Assembly (NCBI RefSeq): GCF_019468565.1
Contig: NZ_CP080521.1
Span: 6,696,001 to 6,760,000, forward strand
Length of the DNA: 64,000 nucleotides
From: Pseudonocardia sp. DSM 110487
GTDB lineage: Bacteria; Actinomycetota; Actinomycetes; Mycobacteriales; Pseudonocardiaceae
Direction of reading: 5' to 3'
Shown: piece by piece, positions 16,969 through 26,007 of the stretch
Position numbering within the stretch: position 1 is the first letter of the stretch
Layout: the number at the start of each line of letters is the position of its first letter
Program-made: the position numbers and the translations under genes
The notes under the pieces: model-generated
Told to the model about the DNA's origin: nothing
What the model saw: the letters and a program-made list of their open reading frames with translations, nothing else
The model's database searches: none

Positions 16969-18219
16969 ATGCTGCCCAGCGTGACCGACGACGGTGCGCG
17001 GGGGTCCTCCGGGGTGTCCCCGGCCACCTTGCGCAAGCTCGAGCTGGCTGCGGGTGACCTGGCCGCCGCCTGTCTCGCGGCCATGGCACAGCGTCTGCCG
17101 TGGTTCGCACGCCTGTCGGCGGACCTGCGTGCGGGCGTCCGGCTCGTCACGCAGACCGGCGTGGCCAACTTCGTCGCGTGGATCGGCAAGCGCCAGGCCG
17201 AAGAGTCGGGCGGAGCGCTGCGGCTCACCGCCGAGGCGTTCCGGATCGCACCGCGCGATCTCGCGCGCCGGCTGACACTCTCGCAGACCGTCGACCTCGT
17301 CCGCATCGCGACCGAGGTCTTCGAGGAGCACCTGCCGCCGCTCGCGGCCGACGAGGCGGAGCGGCGCGCGCTCGTCGAGGGCGTGCTGCGCTTCGGCCGG
17401 GAGATCGCGTTCGCCGCCGCCACGGTATACGCCGGCGAGGCGGAGAGCCGCGGCGCCTGGGATGCGCGGGTCGAGGCACTCGTCGTCGACGCCGTGGTGC
17501 GCGGGCCGGGCGGGGAGTCCGCCAACACCGCGCGCAGCTGGGTCGACGGCCTGGTCTCGCGCGCGTCCGCGCTCGGCTGGGATCCGGCCGAACCGTTGCG
17601 CGTCGTCGTGGGCAGCCCGGCTCCGGAAGCCCACGAGGAGGTGCTCTCAGCGCTGCGCCGCGAGGCCGACCAGTCGGGCCAGTCGGTGCTGGTCGGCGTG
17701 CAGGGCAACCGGCTCGTCGTGCTGCTGTCCGAACCGCCCGGCCTCGACACCGGTGGGGACATCGGCACGGTCGTCGAGGCGTTCGGGCCGGGCCCGGTCG
17801 TCGTGGGACCGCGCGCCGCCGACCTCCCCGGCGCGCACGCCAGCGCCCGCGCCGCGATCGCCGGCCTGCGCGCGGCCCCCGCCCGCCCGGATGCGCCCCG
17901 TCCGGTGGCCGCCGACGACCTACTGCCCGAGCGTGCGCTCGCGGGCGACGTGGTCGCGCACCGCAAACTCGTGACCACCGTCGTCGATCCGCTGGCCGCG
18001 GCAGGCGGCGAGCTGCTGACCACCCTCGAGGCCTTCCTGGAGAGCGGGAGCGCCCTGGAGGCATGCGCCCGCGCGCTCTTCGTCCATGCCAACACCGTGA
18101 GGTACCGGCTACGGCGCGTGACCGAACTCACCGGCCTCCGGCCCACCGACTCCCGCGACGCGCTCGTGCTGCGCATCGCTGTCCTCGCGGCGAGGCTCCA
18201 CCCGCTGGACGGCACCTGA
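16969..18219 (+). CDS. fasR: PucR/CdaR-type transcriptional regulator, FasR-like
   Basis: About 416 residues; the ATG at 16969 (MLPSVTDD) is chosen, with GTG 16981 as an alternative and an in-frame upstream extension lacking support. The C-terminus has the PucR helix-turn-helix: LEACARALFVHANTVRYRLRRVTEL. The N-terminal two thirds form an uncharacterised sensory region. It is directly upstream of fabD-fabH-acpP-fabF, like Rv2242 in M. tuberculosis and FasR in Streptomyces coelicolor, which is known to activate that operon. I infer that it binds the palindrome at 18285-18304 in front of fabD and adjusts fatty acid synthesis. Confidence 0.83.
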   Translation: MLPSVTDDGARGSSGVSPATLRKLELAAGDLAAACLAAMAQRLPWFARLSADLRAGVRLVTQTGVANFVAWIGKRQAEESGGALRLTAEAFRIAPRDLARRLTLSQTVDLVRIATEVFEEHLPPLAADEAERRALVEGVLRFGREIAFAAATVYAGEAESRGAWDARVEALVVDAVVRGPGGESANTARSWVDGLVSRASALGWDPAEPLRVVVGSPAPEAHEEVLSALRREADQSGQSVLVGVQGNRLVVLLSEPPGLDTGGDIGTVVEAFGPGPVVVGPRAADLPGAHASARAAIAGLRAAPARPDAPRPVAADDLLPERALAGDVVAHRKLVTTVVDPLAAAGGELLTTLEAFLESGSALEACARALFVHANTVRYRLRRVTELTGLRPTDSRDALVLRIAVLAARLHPLDGT

Positions 18220-18284
18220 GCTGCACAGATCCCACAACCGGGTGAACGAAACGAGCCCGTATACCCGGATGCTCAGGGGGAGTC

Positions 18285-18304
18285 GTTGGAGGAAACCTCC
18301 AAAC
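18285..18304. promoter_or_regulatory. Palindrome upstream of the fab operon, candidate FasR operator
   Basis: GTTGGAGGAAACCTCCAAAC contains a 7-bp inverted repeat TTGGAGG/CCTCCAA around AAA, 68 bp before the fabD start. Its position between the FasR-like gene and fabD makes it the best operator candidate in that gap. Confidence 0.5.
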
Positions 18305-18371
18305 TACGTGCGTCGAGTTCGTCGGCCAGACGCATTCCCGCACCCACCCCGGTCCGGGTTTCCTACGTGAC

Positions 18372-19319
18372 GTGATTGCCCTGCTCGCACCCGGCCAGGG
18401 ATCTCAGACCCCGGGCATGCTCGCCCCGTGGCTCGACGACCCCTCGGCCGAAGAGACCCTTGCCCGATGGTCCGATGCCACCGGTCTCGACCTGCGCCGG
18501 CTCGGCACCACCGCGGGCGCCGACGAGATCAAGGACACCGCCGTCACGCAGCCGCTGGTCGTGGCGACCGCGCTGCTGGCGGCGGCCCGCCTCACCGCGC
18601 GCGCCGCGAACGGCGGCGCCGCGCTGCCGGCCGCCGCGCCCGCTGCCGGCCACTCCGTCGGGGAACTGGCCGCCGCCGCGGTGGCCGAGATCCTCACCGC
18701 CGACGCGGCCGTGTCGCTCGCCGCCGTACGCGGACGCGAGATGGCCGCCGCATGCGCGCTCGCCCCCACCGGCATGAGCGCCGTGCTCGGTGGGAAACCC
18801 GACGAGGTGCTGGCGAAGCTCGCCGAGCTGGGTCTTGACCCGGCCAACCGCAATGGGGCAGGTCAGGTCGTCGCTGCCGGGCCGCAGGACGCGCTGGCCC
18901 AGCTCGCGGCCGCACCGCCCGAGCGCGCCCGGGTGATCCCACTGCCCGTTGCCGGTGCGTTCCACACCCGGTTCATGGAGCCCGCCGAGGACGCGATGCG
19001 CGCCCACGCGGAGAAGGTCACCCCCGCCGACCCCGTGCGCCCATTCCTGTCGAACGCCGACGGCGAGGTCGTCACCGATGGCGCCGAAGCGCTGCGCCGG
19101 CTCGTCGCGCAGGTCACCCTGCCGGTCCGCTGGGACGCCTGCATGGCACGCCTGCGCGAGCTGGGGGTCACCGCGGTGATCGAGCTGCCGCCCGCCGGAA
19201 CGCTGGTGGGTCTCGTCAAGCGCGATCTCAAGGGCACGGCGACGCTGGCCCTCAAGACACCTGACGACCTCGACAAGGCCGTCGACCTCATCACCGAGCA
19301 CGCGGGAGCCGACACGTGA
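18372..19319 (+). CDS. fabD: Malonyl-CoA:ACP acyltransferase
   Basis: A 315-residue enzyme that loads malonate from CoA onto the acyl carrier protein for FAS-II. It starts MIALLAPGQGSQTPGML, has the nucleophile S95 in AGHSVGELAA and a catalytic His in AGAFHTRFM near residue 198. The start is GTG 18372. Its stop overlaps the fabH start by four bases (GTGA), so the two are translationally coupled. First gene of the fabD-fabH-acpP-fabF operon. Confidence 0.95.
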   Translation: MIALLAPGQGSQTPGMLAPWLDDPSAEETLARWSDATGLDLRRLGTTAGADEIKDTAVTQPLVVATALLAAARLTARAANGGAALPAAAPAAGHSVGELAAAAVAEILTADAAVSLAAVRGREMAAACALAPTGMSAVLGGKPDEVLAKLAELGLDPANRNGAGQVVAAGPQDALAQLAAAPPERARVIPLPVAGAFHTRFMEPAEDAMRAHAEKVTPADPVRPFLSNADGEVVTDGAEALRRLVAQVTLPVRWDACMARLRELGVTAVIELPPAGTLVGLVKRDLKGTATLALKTPDDLDKAVDLITEHAGADT

Positions 19320-20326
19320 CGGACAGGATCCAGACCAGGAACATCAGGCTCCGCACCGCGCCACTCGTTGCGGGCGCCCGGATCCTCGGTCTGGGCAGCA
19401 CGCAGCCCGAGAACGTCGTCACGAACGACGACCTCGCGCAGCGGATGGAGACCAACGACCAGTGGATCCGCGAGCGGGTCGGCATCCAGAGCCGCCGCAT
19501 CGCGGAGAAGGGCACGCTGCTCGTCGACATGGCAGCCGAGGCCGGGTCAAGGGCGGTGAAGGACGCGGGCATCACGCCCACCGAGATCGACACGGTGATC
19601 GTGGCGACCTGCACGATGCCGAACGGCATCCCGAACGCCGCCGCGCAGACCGCGGAGCGGATCGGCATCCCGGCACCCGGCGCGTTCGACCTCAACGCCG
19701 CGTGCGCCGGCTTCTCCTACGGCATCGGCACGGCTGCCGACCTGGTGCGCAGCGGCTCCTCCCGGCACGTGCTGGTGATCGGCGCCGAGAAGCTGTCGGA
19801 CTGGATGGACTGGACCGACCGCTCCACTGCGATCATCTTCGCCGACGGAGCAGGCGCCGCCGTCGTGGGTCCGGCCACGGACGAGGCGTCGGTCGGCATC
19901 GGCCCGCTGACCTGGGGCAGCGCCGGCGACATGGCGCAGACGATCCGCATCAACGCCGACACCAACGCACTCTTCCAAGAAGGCCAGGCCGTCTTCCGCT
20001 GGGCCACCACGAAGATCGCGCCGGTGGCGTTGAAGGCGATCGAGCTGGCCGGCCTCACTCCCGCCGACATCGACGTCCTCGTGCCGCACCAGGCCAACCT
20101 GCGCATCGTCGAGGCCGTGGCCAAGCGGCTGCGCAAGGACGGCGCCCGCGACGACATGGTCGTCGCCGACGACATCATCCACTCCGGCAACACCTCGTCC
20201 GCCTCGATCCCGCTCGCGTTGGACCACATGCGGGCCGACGGGCGCGTGCGCTCGGGCGACATCGCCCTGCTCGTCGGGTTCGGCGCCGGCCTGTCCTTCG
20301 CAGGCCAGGTCGTCGTCCTTCCCTAG
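19316..20326 (+). CDS. fabH: Beta-ketoacyl-ACP synthase III
   Basis: A 336-residue condensing enzyme that starts fatty acid chains from acyl-CoA and malonyl-ACP. The triad is complete: C130 in NAACAGFSYG, His in VPHQANLRI and Asn in HSGNTSSASIP. The C-terminal GFGAGLSFAGQVV is typical. Mycobacteria lack fabH at this place and have KasA/KasB after acpM, while streptomycetes have fabH as here. The GTG start overlaps the fabD stop. Confidence 0.95.
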   Translation: MTDRIQTRNIRLRTAPLVAGARILGLGSTQPENVVTNDDLAQRMETNDQWIRERVGIQSRRIAEKGTLLVDMAAEAGSRAVKDAGITPTEIDTVIVATCTMPNGIPNAAAQTAERIGIPAPGAFDLNAACAGFSYGIGTAADLVRSGSSRHVLVIGAEKLSDWMDWTDRSTAIIFADGAGAAVVGPATDEASVGIGPLTWGSAGDMAQTIRINADTNALFQEGQAVFRWATTKIAPVALKAIELAGLTPADIDVLVPHQANLRIVEAVAKRLRKDGARDDMVVADDIIHSGNTSSASIPLALDHMRADGRVRSGDIALLVGFGAGLSFAGQVVVLP

Positions 20327-20372
20327 GATCCCACTGATCAGCTCCAGTCCCCCACCAGAAGGAGAACCCACC

Positions 20373-20615
20373 GTGGCCGACAACACCGAGATCCTCAGCG
20401 GGCTCGCGGAGATCGTCGAAGAGGTCGCCGGCATCGACACCGCCGAGGTGGCGGCCGACAAGTCCTTCGTCGACGACCTGGACATCGACTCGCTGTCGAT
20501 GGTCGAGATCGCCGTGCAGGCCGAGGACAAGTTCGGCGTGAAGATCCCCGACGACCAGCTCGCCGAGCTGAAGACCGTCGGCGACGCGGTCGACTACATC
20601 GCGAAGAACCAGTGA
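20373..20615 (+). CDS. acpP: Acyl carrier protein
   Basis: An 80-residue acidic four-helix protein that carries growing acyl chains on a phosphopantetheine arm. The attachment serine S40 sits in DDLDIDSLSMVE. The GTG start at 20373 has AGAAGGAGAA upstream. It lies 46 bp after fabH and 27 bp before fabF in the FAS-II operon. Confidence 0.96.
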   Translation: MADNTEILSGLAEIVEEVAGIDTAEVAADKSFVDDLDIDSLSMVEIAVQAEDKFGVKIPDDQLAELKTVGDAVDYIAKNQ

Positions 20616-20642
20616 CCCGCCGCGGCGGGACCGGGAGGCGAC

Positions 20643-21878
20643 ATGAGTCCTGAGGTCGACGTAGTCATCACCGGGCTCGGCGCGACGACCCCGCTCGGTG
20701 GGGACGTCGCATCGACCTGGGAGGGCATGCTCAGTGGGCGCTCCGGCGTCCGGCGGATCAACGACCGGTTCGACTGGATCGATCGCTACGAACTGCCGGT
20801 GAAGATCGGCGCGCCGATCGCCACCGAGCCCACCGATGTCCTCCCCCGGGTCAAGTCCCGGCGGCTGGACCGGGTCGAGCAGCTCGCTCTCGTGGCCGCG
20901 CAGGAGGCCTGGGCGGACGCCGGGGCACCCGAGGTCGAACCGGAGCGGCTCGGTGTGGTGGTCGGCACCGGCATCGGTGGCGTCACCACCCTGCTCGCGC
21001 AGGACGACCTGCTCGAGACCGAGGGGCTGCGCAAGATCTCCCCGCTGACCGTGCCGATGCTTATGCCCAACGGACCCGCCGCGTGGGTGAGCCTCGAGTT
21101 CGGCGCGCGTGGCGGTGTGCACGCGCCGGTTTCCGCGTGTGCCACCGGCGCGGAAGCCCTGGCCTGGGCGCTCATGCTGATGCGCAACGGCGAGCTGGAC
21201 GTCGTCATCGCGGGCGGCGCGGAGGCCTGCATCACCCAGCTCACCGTCGCGGGCTTCGTGCAGTCGCGCACGCTCTCGCAGCGCAACGACGACCCGGAGC
21301 GCGCGTCCCGTCCGTTCGACACCGGGCGCGACGGGTTCGTGCTCGGCGAGGGCGCCGGGATCATGGTGCTGGAACGGGCCGAGTTCGCGGCCGCGCGCGG
21401 CGCCGCCGTGCACGGCAGGCTCGCGGGCGCCGGCCTCACCGCCGACTCGTACCACATCACGGGCCCGGAGCCGGAGGGCATCGGGCAGTCGCGGGCGATC
21501 GCCAAGTCCGTGCGCGACGCGGGGCTCGAGCCCACCGACATCGGCCACGTGAACTGCCACGCCACCTCCACGGTGGCCGGCGACGTGGGCGAGACCCGCG
21601 CGGTGCGCAAGGCCCTCGGTGACCACCCCGTCCTCACCGCGCCGAAGGGAGCCTTCGGGCACCTGGTCGGAGCGGCGGGTGCGGTCGAGAGCATCATCAC
21701 CGTCCTCTCGATCAAGGAGGGGATCATTCCGGCCACGCTCAACCTCGAGCAGCTCGACCCCGGCGTCGAGCTCGACGTGGTGGCAGGCGAGCCGCGCAAG
21801 GTCGACCTGCAGGCAGCGGTGTGCGACTCGTTCGGCTTCGGCGGCCACAACGCCGCGGTCACTTTCACGAAGGTCTGA
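20643..21878 (+). CDS. fabF: Beta-ketoacyl-ACP synthase II
   Basis: A 411-residue elongating condensing enzyme of FAS-II. The Cys-His-His triad is present: C166 in VSACATGAEA, His in NCHATSTVAGD and His in GAFGHLVGAAG, and the glycine-rich end FGFGGHNAAV is complete. ATG start behind GGGAGGCGAC. Last gene of the operon; palindromic repeats follow from 21884. Confidence 0.95.
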   Translation: MSPEVDVVITGLGATTPLGGDVASTWEGMLSGRSGVRRINDRFDWIDRYELPVKIGAPIATEPTDVLPRVKSRRLDRVEQLALVAAQEAWADAGAPEVEPERLGVVVGTGIGGVTTLLAQDDLLETEGLRKISPLTVPMLMPNGPAAWVSLEFGARGGVHAPVSACATGAEALAWALMLMRNGELDVVIAGGAEACITQLTVAGFVQSRTLSQRNDDPERASRPFDTGRDGFVLGEGAGIMVLERAEFAAARGAAVHGRLAGAGLTADSYHITGPEPEGIGQSRAIAKSVRDAGLEPTDIGHVNCHATSTVAGDVGETRAVRKALGDHPVLTAPKGAFGHLVGAAGAVESIITVLSIKEGIIPATLNLEQLDPGVELDVVAGEPRKVDLQAAVCDSFGFGGHNAAVTFTKV

Positions 21879-21883
21879 AACCC

Positions 21884-22030
21884 GCCGGTCGAGTAGCGCC
21901 GGCCCCCTCTTCCGGTGGTCGAGTAGCGCCGGCCCGCCAGGGCCGGCGCGTATCGAGACCACATACCGGTCTCGAGGGTGGTGGTCTCGATACGGGCCGG
22001 CGCTGGGGCGCCGTCCCTACTCGACCACCG
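21884..22030. repeat. Cluster of interspersed palindromic repeats (GTCGAGTA / TATCGAGAC type)
   Basis: Three related pieces follow fabF. A short GGTCGAGTAGCGCCGGCC is followed by a unit running from GGTGGTCGAGTAGCGCC to GCGTATCGAGACCAC, and then an inverted unit from GGTGGTCTCGATACGGGCC to CCCTACTCGACCACC. The last two form a long inverted repeat. Similar GTATCGAGACCAC elements are common in actinomycete intergenic DNA. It may also end fabF transcription. Confidence 0.7.
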
Positions 22031-22045
22031 GGCTGGTGCCCCTCA

Positions 22046-22567
22046 CTAGCAGGCTTCTCTCGCGGAACTGCCGCCCCCGGTCACGTCGATCAGGGGCGGC
22101 GTTCCGCGCATCGGCAACGTCGAACGCCAGCAGATGCGCCCGACCGGCAGGTCCGACGGCGCGTTCTCCACCGCCTGGGTGCTGATGAACCGCACCCGCA
22201 CGAGCCACCCGTCCTCGGGATCCGGGTCGATGCGGTCCACCCGGATCGAGCCGTCCTCCGTGGTGGCGTACGCCTTCTGCCACTCGGCCTCGACCAGCGC
22301 AGCCGCCCGCGCCGGCACCACCGTCGCGCGCCACCGCTCGTAGTCGCGCCCGTTGATCGCGTCGTAGTGGCGCTGCAGCTGCGCGCGCACCGCTTCGGCC
22401 GCCGGATGATCCGCGGCGTCCGGGGAGAGCTCCACGTCGCTCGATCCCACACCCTCTGCCGGTATCTCGGGCGGCCCAGAGCCGCCCCGCGACGCGAGCG
22501 CCGCGGCGCCGCCGACCACCACCAGCGCCGCGAGGACGATCGCGACCACCGCCGTCGTGCGCGTCAC
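22046..22567 (-). CDS. Membrane-anchored hypothetical protein
   Basis: A 173-residue protein starting at GTG 22567. An N-terminal hydrophobic segment (residues 6-26, AVVAIVLAALVVVGGAAALA) anchors or exports it. The rest looks like a small alpha+beta fold, with AVRAQLQRHYDAINGRDYERW resembling the first helices of NTF2/SnoaL-like or Mce-associated proteins, followed by beta strands. One cysteine lies in RICWRST and the last residue is Cys. I cannot name a family. It lies between two palindromic repeats, on the strand of the peptide transporter. Confidence 0.65.
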   Translation of the reverse strand: MTRTTAVVAIVLAALVVVGGAAALASRGGSGPPEIPAEGVGSSDVELSPDAADHPAAEAVRAQLQRHYDAINGRDYERWRATVVPARAAALVEAEWQKAYATTEDGSIRVDRIDPDPEDGWLVRVRFISTQAVENAPSDLPVGRICWRSTLPMRGTPPLIDVTGGGSSAREAC

Positions 22568-22660
22568 CGGCCCACGCCGTGTGCATCCACCGCAGACCCC
22601 CTCCTGGCTGATCGGTGATCAGTGTGCCTGGCCGATCCTCGGCGTGCCGGTCGGCCCCGC

Positions 22661-22703
22661 TGGTCGATACGCGCCGGCCTCCATGGCAGGCGCGTATCGA
22701 GGC
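22661..22703. repeat. Solo palindromic repeat related to 21884-22030
   Basis: GGTCGATACGCGCCGGCC, then CCATGGC, then AGGCGCGTATCGAGGCC form an inverted repeat of the same family as the cluster after fabF. It lies downstream of the peptide transporter. Confidence 0.6.
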
Positions 22704-22754
22704 CGGAGCCACCATTTGCCTCGATGACGGGGTCTGGATTGGGGCACAGACGGT

Positions 22755-24218
22755 CTAGTGCACGCCCTCCATGTGCCGCGAGATCCACGGGGTGAGCGCG
22801 AGCAGGAGCAGCCCCACCACGATCACGACCAACCCGTTGACGCCGAAGTAGGCGAACTCGGAGTCGACCGAGTAGAACTGCGCGAGCACCCCGGACAGCG
22901 ACGTCCCCAGGCCCACCGAGAAGAAGTACAGCGCCATCATCTGGGCCCGGAACGACTCCGGCGCGAGCTTCGTGGTGACCGAGAGCCCGATCGGCGACAG
23001 CATCAGCTCGGACACCGCGAACAGCCCGAGGATCACCAGCACGGCGATCGCGGGCGTGCTGCGGCCCGTGCCGCCCGCGAAGATCAGGAAGGCGAGGAAC
23101 GCCACACCCATCCCGATCACGCCGTAGGCGAACTTGCGCGGCGTCGACGGCGCCCGCCGGTCGAGGCGCGTCCACATCGCCGCGAACACCGGGGACAGGA
23201 TGATGATCCAGATCGGCTCCAACGACCCGATCCACGACGACGGCGCGGTCCAGCCGAAGATGTTCCAGTTCATCCGCTCGTCCGAGTACACGGCGAGCAC
23301 CGTGAAGATCTGCTGGAACAGCGACCAGAACGCGGCGTTCGCGATGAAGAGCGGGATGTAGGCGCGCACCTTGGTGCGCTCGCTGTCGGTCACCTTCGGG
23401 CTCGCGAGCATCGTGGCGAAGTACGCGATCGACGCGAGGACCAGCACCACGCTGATCACGCGCGGCAAAGCGGCCAGCGTCACCACCTCGGTGAACACCA
23501 CAACGGCGAGCACCACCACGATCGCGATGCCGATCCCGATCGCCTTCGGCCGCGCCGAGGCGGGCAGCGGGTTGGGGGCGTGCTTGCCCGCCGTGCCGAG
23601 GTTGCGGCGGAACGCCGCGTACTGGGCGAGGCCGAGCGCCATGCCGACCGCCGCGGCGCCGAAACCGACGTGGAAGCCGATGTTGTCCTGCAGCAGGCCG
23701 GTGACGAGCGGCCCGACGAACGCCCCGAGGTTGATGCCCAGGTAGAACAGCGTGAAGCCGCCGTCGGCGCGCGGGTCGCCCTTCGCGTAGAGAGTGCCGA
23801 GCAGCGACGACGCGTTGGCCTTCAGCGCCCCGCTCCCCAGCGCGACGAGCACGAGCCCCACCGCGACGCCGGAGAGCCCTGGCAGCACGGCGAGCGCGAG
23901 GTGGCCCAGCATCACGACGACGCCGCCGTAGAAGACCATGCGCTCCATGCCGAGCACGCGGTCGGCGAGCCACCCGCCGAGCACGGTGCTGAGGTACACC
24001 GTGCCGCCGTAGGCGCCGACGATGCCGGTCGCGGTGGCCTGCGGCAGGCCGAGCCCTCCCTGATCCAGGCTGTAGTACAGGTAGTAGCCCAGGATGAGGA
24101 GCATCCCGTAGAACGAGAAGCGCTCCCACAGCTCCACGCCGAACAGGTTGGTGAGCCCGATCGGGTGGCCGAAGACGGTCCGGCTCGGCACGCCGGACGG
24201 CTGGACGGTTTCCGTCAC
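22755..24218 (-). CDS. Peptide MFS transporter (POT/PTR2 family)
   Basis: A 487-residue inner-membrane proton-coupled di/tripeptide importer. It has the family signature VELWERFSFYGMLLILGYYL in the first helix and GGWLADRVLGMERM in the loop after helix 2, with 12-14 hydrophobic segments along its length. Length fits DtpT/YjdL-type transporters. It stands alone, with no peptidase beside it. Start GTG/ATG region at 24218 is supported by MTETVQPSGVPSRTVFGHP, typical of actinobacterial members. Confidence 0.9.
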   Translation of the reverse strand: MTETVQPSGVPSRTVFGHPIGLTNLFGVELWERFSFYGMLLILGYYLYYSLDQGGLGLPQATATGIVGAYGGTVYLSTVLGGWLADRVLGMERMVFYGGVVVMLGHLALAVLPGLSGVAVGLVLVALGSGALKANASSLLGTLYAKGDPRADGGFTLFYLGINLGAFVGPLVTGLLQDNIGFHVGFGAAAVGMALGLAQYAAFRRNLGTAGKHAPNPLPASARPKAIGIGIAIVVVLAVVVFTEVVTLAALPRVISVVLVLASIAYFATMLASPKVTDSERTKVRAYIPLFIANAAFWSLFQQIFTVLAVYSDERMNWNIFGWTAPSSWIGSLEPIWIIILSPVFAAMWTRLDRRAPSTPRKFAYGVIGMGVAFLAFLIFAGGTGRSTPAIAVLVILGLFAVSELMLSPIGLSVTTKLAPESFRAQMMALYFFSVGLGTSLSGVLAQFYSVDSEFAYFGVNGLVVIVVGLLLLALTPWISRHMEGVH

Positions 24219-24342
24219 CGCTGCCCTCTTTCCCTCGAGGAACGGCGGAGGATCGCCCCGCCGCGATCAAGGGCGATATTAGTGCGAACAGACCGTCAAC
24301 GGGTGGCCACGGGCGGTACGCGCGATATGTCCGCCGATGGCG

Positions 24343-24831
24343 TCAGCCCACCTGGTGCAGGAGCGTGCCCGCGGCCCCGTCGCCGGCCAGCCGGAACGGT
24401 TCGAGCGCGTCGTCCCACGCCGAGCCGAGCAGCTCGTGCACCCGCCCGGCGAGACGGCTCGCAGGCACCTCGGCCAGCAGGCTGCGCAGCCGGTCCTCCC
24501 CCACCACGATGTCACCGTTGGCGCTGGTGCGCCCGTTCCACAAGCCGAGCGTGGGCACGTGGCAGAACCGCTCGCCGTCGACCCCGTGGCTCGGCTCCTC
24601 TGTCACCTCGAACCGCAGCATCGGCCATGCCCGCAGCGCGCCCGCGAGCGCACCACCACTGCCCGCCGGCCCGGTCCAGGTGCACTCGGCACGCAGCTGC
24701 CCGGGAGCAGCGGGCTGCGGAGACCAGTGCAGCGAGACCTTGGTGCCGAGCACGCCGGAGATCGCCCACTCGACATGCGGGCAGACCGCAGTTGGCGACG
24801 AGTGGACGAAGACCACGCCGCGTGCGTTCAC
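24343..24831 (-). CDS. DUF3145 family protein
   Basis: A 162-residue cytoplasmic protein starting at GTG 24831 (VNARGVVFVHSSPTAVCPHVEW), which is the standard start of DUF3145 members. Other family-like stretches are WPMLRFEVTEEPS and GNGRTSANGDI-like sequence (WNGRTSANGDIVVGEDRL). It has no membrane segment. The family is confined to Actinobacteria and its function is unknown. In several actinobacteria it lies near fatty acid synthesis genes, consistent with the fab operon nearby here. Confidence 0.83.
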   Translation of the reverse strand: MNARGVVFVHSSPTAVCPHVEWAISGVLGTKVSLHWSPQPAAPGQLRAECTWTGPAGSGGALAGALRAWPMLRFEVTEEPSHGVDGERFCHVPTLGLWNGRTSANGDIVVGEDRLRSLLAEVPASRLAGRVHELLGSAWDDALEPFRLAGDGAAGTLLHQVG

Positions 24832-25021
24832 TGCAGACCTCCAACGTCGACGAGGAACGTCTTCCCCTACGTCCTCGCGTGCGTTCGGTCCGCCGATCTC
24901 AGTTGTGGTGATCAGTCTGCCGGGTCGCCCACGACACGTCCAAACACGTCCGCCAACCCGGGCGTGTCGCAGCGCTGATTTGTCGCAGTGCTGATCGCCC
25001 ACGCTCGACTCCGCCGAGCGG

Positions 25022-25927
25022 TCACCAGTCGGGCAGGCCCGCGCCGTCGAGGTAGCTGTTGTCCTCGAGCACGGCGCGCCGCGACACGCGCACGGGCGCC
25101 TCCTCGGCGTCGCGGCGGAAGCGGTTGCCGCTGATCCGCACGTCGGACGGGCTGCCCGGCTCGTCCTCGCGGACCGTGTAGCGCCCGCCGCCGAGCACGT
25201 TGCCGCGGATCACGATCGGCCCGTCGTCCCGCCCCGCCGTCCGTTCGGGGTCGAGCAGCACGGCACTGCCGCGTCCCGGCCCACTCCCCACGTCGACCTC
25301 GTTGTCCTCGACGAGCACGTCCCGGCCGTTGCCGCGCACCACGAGGGCCGACGCCTCCCGGCCGGGCGACGTGACGAAGTCGTGCACGGTGCTGTTGCGC
25401 AGCCGCGAGGACTCGCCGAGCCGCGCACCGTCGCCGGTCACGCCGGTGATCTCCAGCCGCTCCCCGCTCCACCGATCGCCGCCGATGGCCGCTTCCGGGA
25501 AGTCTCCGGTCAGTGTGACGTCCTCGATCCGGACCGAGCCCCGTGCGGTCGTGACGATGCCGAAGGGCTGCGTACCGTCGCCGACGATCCTGCTGCGGCG
25601 CACCACGACCTCGGGCGCGTCCACGACGACGCCGCCACGGATCTCCCACCCGTCGAGCACAACGCCGGAGGAGGTGATCGTGCGGGCCGCGGTCGGGCAC
25701 AGGCGCAGGCCGGCCGGCACGCCGACACTGCCCCGCTCGGGCGCCTCGTACGGGCCGGCCGCCGCGCATTCGAGCGCGGCCGCGGCCGGCGCGAGGGCCA
25801 CCGTGGGTGGGTCGAGCGCGGGGAACGTCGTGCCGTCGGTGGCGATCACGACGCCCGCGACGGCCACGACGCAGGTGGCGAACCCGAGCCAGGCACGGGC
25901 GTTCGCGCGCCCGGTCGCCGTGCTCAT
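25022..25927 (-). CDS. Exported right-handed beta-helix protein
   Basis: A 301-residue protein with an N-terminal hydrophobic segment (residues 13-30, LGFATCVVAVAGVVIATD) that serves as signal or anchor. The rest repeats short beta strands ending in Asn or Asp: VVLDGWEIRGGVVVDAPEV, VRIEDVTLTGDF, LRNSTVHDF, VLVEDNEVD, IVIRGNVLGG, VRISGNRF. This is the ladder of pectate-lyase-like parallel beta-helices. No catalytic residues can be assigned, so polysaccharide binding or cleavage outside the cell is only suggested. It is monocistronic as far as visible. Confidence 0.75.
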   Translation of the reverse strand: MSTATGRANARAWLGFATCVVAVAGVVIATDGTTFPALDPPTVALAPAAAALECAAAGPYEAPERGSVGVPAGLRLCPTAARTITSSGVVLDGWEIRGGVVVDAPEVVVRRSRIVGDGTQPFGIVTTARGSVRIEDVTLTGDFPEAAIGGDRWSGERLEITGVTGDGARLGESSRLRNSTVHDFVTSPGREASALVVRGNGRDVLVEDNEVDVGSGPGRGSAVLLDPERTAGRDDGPIVIRGNVLGGGRYTVREDEPGSPSDVRISGNRFRRDAEEAPVRVSRRAVLEDNSYLDGAGLPDW

Positions 25928-26007
25928 GGCCGCCTCTTCATGGCGGAAAGGGTACGACCGGATGGTCGCAAAGTCGCCGTTAGGTCTCTACGAAGAGTGA
26001 ATCGTTA

